From the NCBI GenBank assembly GCA_026419785.1, contig JAODTK010004087.1, positions 1 to 64,000 of the forward strand: DNA of 64,000 bases, read 5' to 3'. This document shows, one piece after another, positions 48,291 through 59,098 of the stretch (position 1 is its first letter; each line of letters starts with the position of its first letter). The DNA is from Sclerodactyla briareus. Lineage: Eukaryota; Echinodermata; Holothuroidea; Dendrochirotida; Sclerodactylidae. The position numbers and the translations under genes are program-made. Under the pieces are notes generated by a model. That model saw only the letters and a list, made by a program, of their open reading frames with translations, did no database searches and was not told the origin of the DNA.

Positions 48291-48596
48291 CCGAACAATT
48301 CTGTATGTTTGTAGCTTCTTTCCACGGAAGGGGGAACACATCAGCCCCTGGGTGGGTGTCTCCTGGTGATGGGGATGTGTTATTACCCCCATTGTCTTTG
48401 AGGTTAGACCAGTTGTGTGCTGTCCCCCGTGCAGTATGATTCTCATAGTACAAGATGAGTGATGTAGAAATGCATAAGGCAAAGCATTTCACAGTATTTG
48501 ACAAGTAAATGAAAGAAATGGGGTGTGACTGTGCTTGCATCAAATTTACTTGGATTTTTGTTGACATATACTAATTCCTGATCTCCTTTCTTCCAG

Positions 48597-48737
48597 GATT
48601 CTTTTAACAATGATGCTAAGCTGCTTGCCACAGCTCGTCGGAGGTCAGGATCATAATCCGAGATGTGGGCGGTAAATTCAGCTGGGACACCGGCATCCTG
48701 TACGGGCCATCTCAAGATAGCAATAAATCTAGCACAG
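48597..48737 (+). CDS. RALGAPA: RALGAPA exon (…IRDVGGKFSWDTGILYGP…)
   Basis: Acceptor TTTCTTCCAG and donor GTGAGC. The first part reads DSFNNDAKLLATA; after a one-base break near 48640 it reads RIIIRDVGGKFSWDTGILYG and PSQDSNKSST. Vertebrates have [24 protein letters not shown]. This beta-sandwich-like block precedes the GAP domain. It ends with one spare base. Confidence 0.93.
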
Positions 48738-49885
48738 GTGAGCACACTGAGCAGGAAAAAAATTGAACTGTCAATTTGAATGAAATTGATTTTGTTTGAT
48801 CTCTTCAGCCACTTGATGCTCATCTAGGTCCCTGACATTGTGATCATGGGTCGACACCAGAATAACTTCTCTTTTAGACATATGCCCAGAGTAGGAAAAG
48901 GCATTCCACAACCTTCAGCTAGCTATCTGTCATTGCAAATACTCCATTCTGATCGGCCAACTCGCTGGCTCTTGCCATCTGTTATTTTTGACTTTCACCC
49001 CATCGTGGACTGTCTGGACTTTTGTTTGAGTCTTGACTGCTTATTCCCCAGTGAGAGTATCACAACAGTGGTCCCACCATTTTCCAGGTCCACTATTTTT
49101 GACTAGAAAACTTGATTTAGCTTCTTCAGATGTGAATGACCTATCAAAAAATAGTGAACCAGCTGACTAGAGGAAGTAACTGATTGGGCACTGCCAAGGT
49201 TCCAGTGGACTTGAAATCATGGGAAAACCTTGAGAAAAATTACTTGGGTTTTGTTCAACATCATCATCAACATGTTCAGAGTCCGAAATGATCGGCATCA
49301 GTGGGTAAGACGGTTCATGGCAGCTCCCATAGGACTCCTCCACTTGGTTCCTCATAGCAGCATGATCCGGATTCCAGTCCTTGTTTTCTTGTCAAACCAT
49401 ACTAGACCAGGTCTTTCTCAGTTCATCGAGCAATCTCCATATCAGTACACCTGTTCCAGCCCTTTTTTTAACATACCCATTCCATGTGTGGAAAAACCCG
49501 ATAACTGAAAGATCAATGCCCTGAGATCTTGATGTGATGGACCACATATTTAGTTATGTGTCTGCCACCCTGCTTCTACCCATATCTCTGAATGAATATG
49601 TGGAATATGTGACTGCCTCCATTGGTGAATCTAAAAGAGAGACAAGACCGAGGAGTAGAAGAGAAGGAGGTTAAAACAGAGAGAGAAAAAAGCATGGTAG
49701 AGAAGTTATGAGAGAGGGGAGATGAAGGTATGGAAGAGGGAGGAGGTCTTTCTTCCTTCCCTTTCTCAGCTTGTAGCATGGCTTGCATGAATTCACTTTT
49801 AATGTTTCCTTTGGTTGTACAACGTTCTGACCTGAACATTGTATGGAAACGATGAGGCTCTTATTTTATTTTATTTTTTCCCCAG
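48738..49885. other. Intron, no feature
   Basis: AT-rich; GA-rich stretch at 49635-49750. Nothing coding is recognised. Confidence 0.5.
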
Positions 49886-50058
49886 CTGACCCTGAGGTCC
49901 AGTCATATGACACCAGTATAGAGGATGGTGGGGACGATGAGGCGTTCCCACCCATGAATCCATCGGTTGATGCTCCCTCAGATGTCCATGTCCTCAGTAT
50001 TCTCCAGGAGTCCCTGCCCTCATGGGCTGATGATGGTGATGCTTGACCTGTTGATGAG
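49886..50058 (+). CDS. RALGAPA: RALGAPA exon, acidic linker (…ILQESLPSWADD…)
   Basis: Acceptor TTTTTTCCCCAG and donor GTAATG. In phase with the previous exon it reads DPEVQSYDTSIEDGGDDEAF, then SDVHVLSILQESLPSWADDG and, past a frame break near 50042, PVDE. Vertebrates have the [22 protein letters not shown] stretch here. Confidence 0.82.
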
Positions 50059-50869
50059 GTAATGTCACTAGTACAGTCAGTCATACCTACCAACTCATTG
50101 CGCAATGATACTTACCTCTTTGCAGTAAACCTACTAGCCGCTGGGATCTGGCATATTCTTGTAGCTATGTGCCGTCCACTACTGCCATTGTTCATCATGC
50201 AGCCATCACATAAGCATGACAAAAAAGGATCTATAGTGCTGAAAATGAGTTTTGACTTTTAGGGGTTAGTTTTTGTTGCAAGTCCATAGTTTGTTTTTGT
50301 TCTTCATGGGGCTAGTCAATTGTTTATTCGATGAAAGTGTGCGTGCTGCGTTTATTTTTGAAGACTGTCATGAAATTTGCACTGACATTTTGGTACCAAG
50401 AGACCAAAAAGTTACATTTGGTGGCAAGTTTTGTTATATGACCGGCATTCCATATAGTACATTTGAAAGAACTCCCCCCTCACAAAGAAGTTGAGAACCT
50501 ATGTCAACAGGAAAAACACATCATACAACAGCAGTTAAGTCAGAATTTGGTGGAAGATATGAAAGAATATGTTAATTTATTTCTTTGTGGATATTATCTG
50601 TCTTCTTGCTATCATGGTACAAAATACAGCATTCACTGTGTAGAGCCCATGGGCAACCTTTGTATCTTCTTCGGATGATATCAATCAAACTGAAATTTGT
50701 TCATGTAAAATGCAGTAACTCCAAAGGCAACATGCTAGAATTTCCAGACACGGCCTGCACGTTCTCAAGGCCCTGCAAGCCTTAGTGAGCCCCTAAGTGC
50801 TGACACATGGCCTATGTTCAACTAATGAATGAATTGTTGTTGCTGCCCCTTCAATCCTCACCGCTGCAG
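50059..50869. other. Intron, no feature
   Basis: AT-rich; nothing recognised. Confidence 0.5.
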
Positions 50870-51045
50870 CAGTTTCCTGGGTACACAAGTCCAGAGTGTC
50901 TGCTGAGGCCAGGGATCCCCCTCAATCTCCCCTCCCCAGCCCCTATAGAGATATCCGCCCCCCTGGAGAAGGCAGCTGTGGCTGCCATCCTGGAGCAGTT
51001 TGATAACGAAACAAGATTCTGCTCTAAGAATGCTGAAAGAAAGAG
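50870..51045 (+). CDS. RALGAPA: RALGAPA exon (…YTSPECLLRPGIPLNLP…)
   Basis: Acceptor CGCTGCAG and donor GTAATA. It is open: QFPGYTSPECLLRPGIPLNL, then EKAAVAAILEQFDNE. Vertebrates have [20 protein letters not shown] and VINAILKQ. It is intact. Confidence 0.94.
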
Positions 51046-51104
51046 GTAATAGAGAATGCTTCACTTCTAACAAATGTGACTATATTCAATTATTGGAAAT
51101 AATG

Positions 51105-51665
51105 ACAATAATATGAGGACTTGATAGAGCGCCTAATGCAAAAAGCCTCTAGGCGCTCTACAGAGCAAGAAGAAACATGGAGCAGAAAAAAGAAAAAAAA
51201 GGCAGCAGAGGACAAAAAATGGCGAGAGAAAACACAACCAAGACATAACAGGAGAATCAAATCGACAGGAAGTGCTGAGTGAGGAGAAAGGTTAAGACGC
51301 GACTTGAAAGTAGCTACAGTCAGGGAAGACGGACAGAGTCAGGAAGGTATTCCACAAGGGAGGGAGAGAGGCTAATGAAACGGTCACTGTTAGAACGTAG
51401 TGGATGAGCGAACCGTGACTTAAGGCTGTTTCTTGAAAGATGACCTTAGAGATCTGAATGGACATGCAGCTTGAAAAGCTCTGAGATGAAACTAGGAGCC
51501 ATGCAGTTGATTGTTTATATATGAGTAGAAGGATCTTAAGAGCCTTACTGGGATCCAGTAATCCTGTATAGTCAGTGAAGAGATTATGCTCATGACGAGG
51601 AAACAAGAGAATAAGACAAACAGCATGTTCTGCCCTCGCCCGGAAGCCTAACCAGATGTGCAATT
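51105..51665. repeat. Probable interspersed repeat
   Basis: It opens with a short hairpin, AGAGCGCCTAATG … CTAGGCGCTCT, followed by an A-rich tract and a long G/A-rich body without open frames. The hairpin and A-rich composition suggest a decayed SINE or non-autonomous element. The family is not identified. Confidence 0.35.
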
Positions 51666-52364
51666 ATCCCAGTTTAGTTTTTTTGTCGATGCTAATAGAC
51701 CTTGTACTCTTAACACTTAGGTTGCTTCCCATATTGAAGCCCTCATTTTAGAATGGGAAATCAACATGCATCATCCAAGATGTTTCCCAGAGCGCTGCTA
51801 CGAAAACAGCTTCTGTCTCCTGTTCAGGGTTCCTTTGTTTTGGCATCTCTCTGAAGGCAGCACCCATGGTAAAGTCAGTTTGGGAACTTGGACAAATCAT
51901 TCAAAGTCACTAATGGCCGTAGAGTATCTGTGGGAGTGTAGGAGTGGTCACCATTGGGCGGAGGGGTAGGTTTTAAAAACTCCCTAAAATATTAAAATCT
52001 TCGTGACAGTTCCCAAAATTATTCAGTCAAAAAGTAGCAAAGATATGAAGAAGAAATTGTACAATCCGAAACAGACTGTCAGCGTGTTGCAAATCAAGAC
52101 GAAATGTCAGGGCAACCACAGTCCGTTCTTCTCAAGTTACCTCTCACATTAGCTGACCCGGAGGCATATTGACAACAAGGTGCCATGTATCAATCCCTAA
52201 GTGAATCAATTTGAGGTGAATGCCCGACTAACACAATCTCCACTGATCGATGCTGACCATTAGGAAGCATACACTGAAGTACAAAATAACTGGACTCCAT
52301 TTGTTTACCGCGCTCCTGTGTATCCCCAGACTGTACACGCCATAAGAAGGTTACGTGACCAGCT

Positions 52365-52635
52365 CCCATGGAGATCGATTAGCTCGGTTGGAAGATTGTG
52401 AGTTCGAATGCCAATGAACGATGACTTTTCTGTGTACCCTGGGGCAAGATACGTTGTCCTCCATTGCCATCATCCCACCCAAGCCCTATTGGGAACCTGT
52501 GGTAATTTGAGTACAATCTGTACCTACAATGGCCACAACCTATGCTCTCTGGATTGTTGGAGAGCGTACCAGTTTTATGTATTGGGAATTTAAGAACGTC
52601 TAGGGGTTTGAAAGCGCTAATCATTTCAATGTTTT
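52365..52635 (+). mobile_element. tRNA-derived SINE
   Basis: An A-box-like TAGCTCGGTTGG (52380-52391) and a B-box-like GAGTTCGAATGCC (52400-52412) are spaced as in a tRNA. They are followed by CCTGGGGCAAGATACGTTGTCC and, at the end, AGGGGTTTGAAAGCGCTAAT. This is the usual head and tail layout of invertebrate tRNA SINEs. It sits in the intron before the next exon. Confidence 0.72.
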
Positions 52636-52732
52636 TTGGTGAAGAACATTGGTCCCAAGTACTCCTCTCTGCTATAAAAATGCTTTCTATAATCATTTTT
52701 TTCTTTCAATTCCTCGTTGCAGCATGATATCC

Positions 52733-52837
52733 CAGTCAATAAGGAGACCCCATCGTCACAACCCAAACACCAGGATCAAGCTTCTTCCTGTGTAGGAGTC
52801 TATTGAGCCCGCTCGGACACCTTAACTGGAACAAAAG
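52733..52837 (+). CDS. RALGAPA: RALGAPA exon (…FFLCRSLLSPLG…)
   Basis: Acceptor CTCGTTGCAG. It reads HDIPVNKETPSSQPKHQD and, after a one-base shift, SSFFLCRSLLSPLGHLNWNK R. Vertebrates have [21 protein letters not shown] and WDKRR. The donor (AAAAG/GTTTTT, 52838) is weak and placed by where the next exon resumes. Confidence 0.85.
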
Positions 52838-53099
52838 GTTTTTGCACCATCTTTTTCGCTTTCAATCCACAGTTTGCTCCTCAGGTTATTAGAATAAGTT
52901 TTTGGAAGGTCCCTGTTTTATTTTCTTAGTTTTGTGCAATAATAAAATTCTTCATAAACTGCCTTCCCACTGAAGTGCTAAAGGCTTTACAGCTATTTCC
53001 CAGATCATAGAAACACGGCATGCTTCCTGCTATCCCGGGGAGTATGCTGCGCAAGGGAGTATGAATGCAGCAAGTTTATTCCTAAGTCCTGCAAATGTT

Positions 53100-53440
53100 T
53101 CTTACAGGTCTTCTGTCATGATTACTTGTTGAGCAGAGGATTGAAACCTATTCAAGGTCCAGCAATGATGCAGACTGATACCACACTTTTGTTGCTGCAA
53201 ATCCTTCCCAGGTACAGAGAATGAGGCATTCCTCTTTGGCTGTACGTCCAACATGGGGAGGGGGTAACCACACGCAATGGGGAACATGCCAATTGCTCAT
53301 CCCTCGTTTTCCACTGTCTCTGCCTCTCGTGCTGAGCAACAAGCAAGCTTTTTCAAAGTCTCCGATGGACTGGACCAGGATTCAAACCCTGATCTTCCTG
53401 GTGATGAGCCAACCACTGGGTAATCTTCTAAGTAGAATGG
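53100..53440 (-). mobile_element. Possible tRNA-derived SINE
   Basis: On the minus strand AGTGGTTGGCTCATCACC and GGGTTTGAATCCTGG (about 53365-53415) resemble A and B boxes at tRNA-like spacing, with a structured 250-bp body after them. No clear family tail. Confidence 0.35.
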
Positions 53441-53601
53441 AGCAATGGGAGTAAGCTGTCCTACGAAAAGGACACATTAGAAATGTCCCAAGCTTTTCCG
53501 GCTGAACAAATCAAATCTCAAAAGTCCTCTGCAAGGAATGGCACATTACAACCATTATGCCACATGAGTTTCTGATGTGAATGACATGTCTTCTCTTACA
53601 G

Positions 53602-53672
53602 GTCTCAATTGACATTCTGAAGAAGAATGAACAACTGGCTCGGGAACTGAAAAACCTGGACTCCAGACAGTG
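53602..53672 (+). CDS. RALGAPA: RALGAPA exon, start of GAP region (ILKKNEQLARELKNLDSRQ)
   Basis: A 71-bp piece between acceptor CTTCTCTTACAG and donor GTGAGT. The open frame is SIDILKKNEQLARELKNLD, then SRQ, and a split cysteine codon shared with the next exon. Vertebrates have [20 protein letters not shown]. It is intact and opens the lead-in to the Rap/Ran-GAP domain. Confidence 0.95.
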
Positions 53673-53948
53673 GTGAGTGTACATATATGCAATTCCTTCT
53701 TTCTGGAACATATGAACACAACCCCCATAACAGAAGTGCTGTAAACCTGTACTGAGTGTCTATCTGGTGTTATTGATTAAAGGCTGACTGCAAGCTCTCG
53801 CAAGCCTTGCGGTCAGTAGGTTCCTTATGATGTAATGTCAGGCATGCCTGATCCTGCAGAGGTCTCTACTCTTGTGAGGTAAGGGCCTACATCTCTCCAG
53901 TATTACTGGCTAGTCCTCCCGCATCTGACCTTCCTTCTTTCTCTGCAG

Positions 53949-54072
53949 TCGTGAGACACACAAGATAGCGGTGCTTATGTGGCTGAGGGTCAGGAAGACA
54001 AGGTATCTGTGTTGTCTAACAGTGGGGGCAGCAAGGCTTATGAGAACTTTGTGGCTGGTCCTAGGTTGGGAG
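53949..54072 (+). CDS. RALGAPA: RALGAPA exon, Rap/Ran-GAP domain (RETHKIAV…AEGQEDK…)
   Basis: Acceptor CTCTGCAG and donor GTGAGT. It reads RETHKIAVL, after one missing base [20 protein letters not shown] and AYENFVAG, then a second break and LGWE. Vertebrates have [18 protein letters not shown] and QAYEDFVAGLGWEV. This is the first block of the GAP fold. Confidence 0.94.
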
Positions 54073-54169
54073 GTGAGTGATATTTTTCCGTTCTTGCTCT
54101 ACTTGTAACAATATACAAAGTTTCTCTGCAATCTCTTGTCTATATTCAACAATCCTGTTTGTTGGAAGT

Positions 54170-55095
54170 GAATTTGTTGTTCCCTGTACAGGGGTTGACC
54201 TAGCCACTCATGCTGCGTTTGTTGGATGAATGCTTTTGTTGTTCCCTGTCCACAGGTTGACTTAGCTACCCATGCTGGCCTCATGGGATGAATGCTTCTG
54301 TTGTTCCCTGTCCATGCTGGTTTTTCATGAATGAATGCTTCTGTTGTTCCCTGTCCACAGGTTGACCTAGCCACTCATGCTGCGTTTGTTGGATGAATGC
54401 TTTTGTTGTTCCCTGTCCACAGGTTGACTTAGCTACCCATGCTGGCCTCATGGGATGAATGCTTTTGTTGTTCCCTGTCCATGCTGGGATCATGGGATGG
54501 ATGAATGCTTCTGTTGTTCCCTGTCCACAGGTGACCTAGCCACTCATGCTGCGTTTGTTGGATGAATGCTTTTGTTGTTCCCTGTCCACAGGTTGACTTA
54601 GCTACCCATTACTGGCCTCATGGGATGAATGCTTTTGTTGTTCCCTGTCCACAGGTTGACCTAGCCACTCATGCTGGCCTCATGGGCAAGGATGTAGTCG
54701 AGACCGAACAGGCCGAGACCGAGACCAGCCTCACATTTTGTGTCTCTACACTGTGGTATGGCGGTTCTCGGTCTCGAAAGTCGAGACCCGAAACCCGGTC
54801 TCGACTACATCCCGCTCATGGATGATCTTCTGTTGTTCGCTAGTCCACGGTTGACTTACTACCCATGCTGGCTCTTGAATGACTGCCTTTGTTTGTTCCC
54901 TGTCCACAGGTTGACCTAGCCACTCATGCTGGGTTCATGGGATGAATGCTTCTGTTGTTCCCTGTCCACAGGTTGACCTAGCCACTCATGCTGGGTTCAT
55001 GGGATGAATGCTTTTGTTGTTCCCTGTCCACAGGTTGACTAAGCTACCCATGAGGGGTTCATGGGATGAATGCTTTTGTTGTTCCCTGTCCACAG
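54170..55095 (+). repeat. Minisatellite of the next exon's 3' splice site, unit about 62-72 bp, about 14 units
   Basis: The unit is TTGTTGTTCCCTGTCCACAG, then GTTGACCTAGCCACTCATGC and TGGGTTCATGGGATGAATGC. It contains the polypyrimidine tract, the AG and the first 11 codons (VDLATHAGFMG) of the exon at 55096. About ten copies keep TCCACAG; some lack it (54300, 54470). Each full copy has in-frame TGA right after ATGGGA. It is interrupted by a small palindromic insertion at 54690-54812. Confidence 0.92.
54690..54812. mobile_element. Small MITE inserted in the splice-site minisatellite
   Basis: GGATGTAGTCGAGACCG at 54690-54706 and its exact reverse complement CGGTCTCGACTACATCC at 54796-54812 bound the insertion, and GAGACCG words repeat inside. 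CTCATGG occurs on both sides (54679-54685 and 54815-54821), although the minisatellite itself contains this word once per unit, as expected for a target duplication. Confidence 0.75.
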
Positions 55096-55246
55096 GTTGA
55101 CCTAGCCACTCATGCTGGGTTCATGGGAGGTTACAGAAGAATCAGAGTACCGGTGAGACAGCTCCTTACTGGGCTACATCATCTGTAGAGTTATCTTCCA
55201 CGTTGCTACCAGAATGCCATCAGCCGCTGAGGACCATATCAAAAAG
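55096..55246 (+). CDS. RALGAPA: RALGAPA exon, Rap/Ran-GAP domain (VDLATHAGFMGG…)
   Basis: Acceptor CTGTCCACAG, the last of an array of identical acceptors, and donor GTAAAT. It reads VDLATHAGFMGG, after one missing T LQKNQSTGETAPYWATSSVE, and after another break VIFHVATRMPSAAEDHIKK. Vertebrates have [21 protein letters not shown] and VEVIFHVSTRMPSD. Confidence 0.94.
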
Positions 55247-56135
55247 GTAAATTGGTTAGGCTGGTCAGTGCTATGGTAATACTATCAAAACACCTCGCTC
55301 ACACCCATAGCAGCACATCCGTCTACATGTGGGCGGCTTTTTGTACCGGGATCATGTGTTTACAACCACCTACCTGTGCCACGATAAACAACAGACATCC
55401 TAATGGTATAATAACTGGGAGATGCATTTCAAGATCATTTCATTCAAAATTTGCAACCTTATCTATCGATACCATGTTGAAAGACTAGAAAAGAAACAAG
55501 CCATCTCTCTGCAGGGGTAAGATATTAGGATATCTTTTGATGCCTCAAATTAGGGCATATGATTCTGAGCGAAAATATGTGTGCTTTTTTTATGAATCAC
55601 TTCTCCAATTGGTATAATTGTCATAATTCCACCTGACATTAAAACTATGTGGCAGAACATCATGTAATTCTCCTGTTGGAAGAATCGAGTAACCCCATAT
55701 AACAGGCCCTACTTTGGATTATAAATAAATTCATTGTGTCACGCGACCGTTGAATGTCCACAAAGTGCTTAGTCCTAATCAACTCTATGGTGTGACACTC
55801 TGTATTGGTGGCATTCTTAGCCTAGTTTGGAACCCCAACCCCTCCTTTTCAGGTTTGCAGCAGACGGCGAGCTCACTATTACACTTCAACATGGATGGGA
55901 GACAATAGTCCACTAAGAGTGCTACACAGTCTTAGCTGGAACGCGTCTCACAAGAAATTACCTCCAGTTCACTTGCGGCAGACAATATTTGCTAGTAGAT
56001 ATGTTTTTGCTAAGAATTTGTGGTAAATGTTCACTCATTCCTCTTACCCTGTAAGAAGGGAACCTTTTGCCAACTGCAATGGCTTGCTTTTTGTAATGTG
56101 AGAACTCATTTCTTTTTCATTTAATTTCTTTCCAG
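55247..56135. other. Intron, no feature
   Basis: AT-rich; ends in TTTAATTTCTTTCCAG. Nothing recognised. Confidence 0.5.
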
Positions 56136-56300
56136 ATAAGGGAACTTGGGAATGATGAGGTTCACCGTTTGGTCAGAAAAACACTCCAGGGATTACAGAA
56201 GAGGAATCATAGCCACTGAGTTCGGGGATGTCATCATCGTCATATACCCCCTGAAGAATAAAACTCTATAGGAGACAGGATACGAGAAAACATGAATGTA
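56136..56300 (+). CDS. RALGAPA: RALGAPA exon, Rap/Ran-GAP catalytic core with asparagine thumb
   Basis: Acceptor TTTCTTTCCAG. It reads [10 protein letters not shown], after a one-base break [20 protein letters not shown] and [11 protein letters not shown]. The asparagine of GND (56151-56153) is at the position of the catalytic asparagine thumb in Rap-GAP family enzymes, so the catalytic residue is kept. Vertebrates have RHLGNDEVHIVWSEH and TEFGDVLIVIYPMKN. The donor is unclear: an extra A breaks the end, and the best donor-like site (AATGTATGTG) appears only in downstream copies. Confidence 0.93.
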
Positions 56301-57130
56301 GATGGTGATAGTGGGGCAAGGAGCTTGAGAGAGGGTGGTTGGGCTGTAAGAGAAGGGTCATAGCCACAGAGTTTGGTGATGTCATCATCGTCATATACCC
56401 CCTGAAGAATAAACTGTGCAGGATACAGATACCGAGAAAAACACAATGTATGTGATAGTGGGGCAAGGAGCTTGAGAGAGGGTGGTTGGGGCATGATGAA
56501 GGGGTCATCGCAACAGAGTTCGGTGGTGTCATGATCCACATACAACCCCCAAAAATGAAAAAAACAACTTGTATAGGTACAGATACAGAGAAAACTTGTT
56601 AGTTCCTGGTATCGGTAGGAGGAGCTCGAGGAAAAGGGGATGGGACGTGGCAGGGGGATCATTGCCACAGAGTTTGGTGATGTCATCATCATATATATAC
56701 CCCCTGAAGAATAAACTGTGCAGGATACAGATACCGAGAAAAACACAATGTATGTGATAGTGAGGCAATGAGCTTGAGAGAGGGTGGTTGGGCTGTAAGA
56801 GAAGGGTCATAGCCACAGAGTTTGGTGATGTCATCATCGTCATATACCCCCTGAAGAATAAACTCTATAGGATACAGATACAGAGAAAACTTGTTAGTTC
56901 CTGGTATCGGTAGGAGGAGCTCGAGGAAGGGGGATGGGACGTGGCAGGGGGATCATTGCCACAGAGTTTGGTGATGTATCATTGTCAGATATCCCCTGAA
57001 GAAATTAGTCAAATGCCTTGGATGGGGGGACGATAGAGAGAGACCACAAGGTTGAGTGGCGTGATATCGATATGGTGGTGTCATCATCGCCATATGTCCC
57101 CTGGAGAATGAACTGGACAAATAGAGAGGA
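56301..57130 (+). repeat. Tandem copies of the catalytic exon's 3' half, about 150 bp each, six after the first
   Basis: The block coding [14 protein letters not shown] recurs at about 56369, 56518, 56669, 56820, 56967 and 57075 (first copy 56222). The third, sixth and seventh are decayed. Copies alternate between two tails, ACACAATGTATGTGATAG and CTTGTTAGTTCCTGGTATCG, so a two-unit block was also duplicated. Copies have no acceptor. Confidence 0.9.
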
Positions 57131-57250
57131 AACATGATGCCAGAGGGGTAGGTCTGGGCCCCATTGGTACTAAACAACTAAGAAGAGGTACCTGGGCCCC
57201 ACTGGTTAACCAGAAAAGCAGTATGACCTCATACTTGTCTATTTTTCAAG

Positions 57251-57381
57251 GTGCCTTTCTTTGGTCCACTGTTTGATGGTGCTATCGTGGACCACATTGT
57301 CCTGCCAGGCCTAGTACGGGAGGGCACCGCCATCAACGCCAGCAGAGGGAAGCGACTCCAGCTACCATGCTACCAGAGATT
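57251..57381 (+). CDS. RALGAPA: RALGAPA exon, Rap/Ran-GAP domain ([13 protein letters not shown]…)
   Basis: Acceptor TATTTTTCAAG and donor GTATCC. The open frame reads [20 protein letters not shown], then [18 protein letters not shown]. Vertebrates have [19 protein letters not shown] and TAINASRALKSLIPLYQNF. It is intact and ends with two spare bases that the next exon completes to phenylalanine. Confidence 0.95.
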
Positions 57382-57479
57382 GTATCCTTCACTTTCTAAT
57401 CACTAACTCAATCTCTTTTTTGTGCTTTGATGGTCTGGTAGTGATGTGGATCAGTCTCAATTTACTTAATATTAAATAA

Positions 57480-58270
57480 TATTAAATTGTTAAAATTGCT
57501 ACACCTACTTCCTTTGATGTCATGATGAAACTGGTCACAAAATCACCGGGATGCTCACAAAGTTAAGGTCAAATGTCATTGAGGGGTCCATTTGTGGCAT
57601 TTTATGAAATACAACCAAATGCGGCATACAGTTCAAATAGAGAATGATCATGAAGGGGGGGGGTAGAGATTCAAGGTTGATAGTCGTCTAGGGGTCATTA
57701 GGGCCACAATGGTAGTTTTAAGGATCATATGAACAAAGTGCTTCTCCCACAGAATAAATTGGATGATCATGGTAGTTGTATAAATATTGATCAATGTTGA
57801 TATGGAGTCATCGAGGGGCTCAATTCCAGTCATTCCATTTGAACGGTCAAGCAGCAGAATAGATTGGATGACCTTCAAAGTTTATCAGTATAATATGACC
57901 AATAATACCTTGAGGTGTTCAAGAATTTTATGTCAAAAGTTAATCAGGTGGTCAATTTTGGCCGTTTTGTGTGAATGGTCCAGCAGCTTCTACAGAATGG
58001 ATTGGATGATTATGAAAGTTGGCCATCATTATCATTGACCGTTTGTAAATATGGGGTATTCAGGAATCGAGGTCCAAGGTTATCTGGGGGTGAATATCAG
58101 CCATTGTGTAAATGGTCAAGCACTTGATTTCTTCAGAATAGATTGAATGATCATGAAGTTGGTCAGTTATATAATTTGCCAATGGGTAAATATACAATTT
58201 TTCAGGAGTTTGAGATGAGAGGGTCATCTAGGGGACATTTCATCACATTGTGGGGATATGCATTTGTTGG
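57480..58270. repeat. Degenerate tandem repeat, unit about 115-150 bp
   Basis: CAGAATAGATTGGATGATCATGAAAGTTGG variants recur near 57750, 57860, 57994 and 58135, with GTCATCGAGGGG-TCAATT and GAATGGTCAAGCA between them. The phrase CCTTGAGGTGTTCAAGAATTTT links it to the 437-bp satellite at 16500-17945. Confidence 0.75.
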
Positions 58271-58639
58271 TGGGTTTTTGAAGTGATTCCCAAGATTAAC
58301 ACGTCTTCTCTAAAAGTTTACTGTGCCTTTCCCAGTGTGTGTCTTAAACATCATGTTCAATACTTCATTGGCATTTGAGAATTGTACAGATGATTAAATT
58401 CCAATTGACTTGGACAACAAAATTAGAGCATGGTACAAAAGTCAGATGCCTTGATATACTCTGGTAAATTGAGACAAATTTCATAAGTCCATGCATACTT
58501 TGGGGATTACTAAAATATTCAAGAAAACTTGAGGGAAATATTCACAGATCGAAAGGTCACCTTACATCACATTTGAATACTACAAATTGATAAGGGGCAC
58601 TCTGTTGTTGTTTGTTAATGTTTGATGAGGCCAAACACA

Positions 58640-58790
58640 CTGCACGTATGACATTCATGATCAAGCGAAAGCCGATGGGCTAATGCGACCCAGAACTGGG
58701 ATGGGCATTCACTCTCTGGCCATGGTTTTTTTGAACCCACAACCAGAGATTGAAAGACACAGATCTAACCACTACCAGATCACAAACTCT
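58640..58790 (-). mobile_element. tRNA-derived SINE head
   Basis: Read on the minus strand: ATCTGGTAGTGGTTAGATC (A box) and TGTGGGTTCAAAAAAACC (B box) with tRNA-like spacing, then a body toward lower coordinates. This arrangement resembles SINEs derived from a tRNA with a TGGT-AGTGGTTA arm. Confidence 0.5.
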
Positions 58791-59098
58791 ATATAATGTG
58801 GTATGGATTACTATGGCCATCTTAAGGGGAGAATAGGTTGATTCAATTGAAAAAACAGTGGATTCGGAGTCATAATGAGATCATACGTATGTTAAAAGGG
58901 CTATCAGTCTACCGTAGGCTCTAATCTTTGCTGATGGTAAGTGCTGTAGATACCTGGATTACAAAAATCCTCACTGCTTGGTCATAGCTCAGTATTCCCT
59001 GTGACTAGTTTATCACCGAAAAAAATGCCAGTCTGCCTGGAAATATCAGAAAAATTAACTTCAATGATTTGGAAAATGATAATTACCATCGGTATCCC

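Noticed and set aside
56240-56843. Minus-strand frames of 90-170 codons
   Set aside because: Antisense to the repeated catalytic exon block; the frame repeats with each unit.
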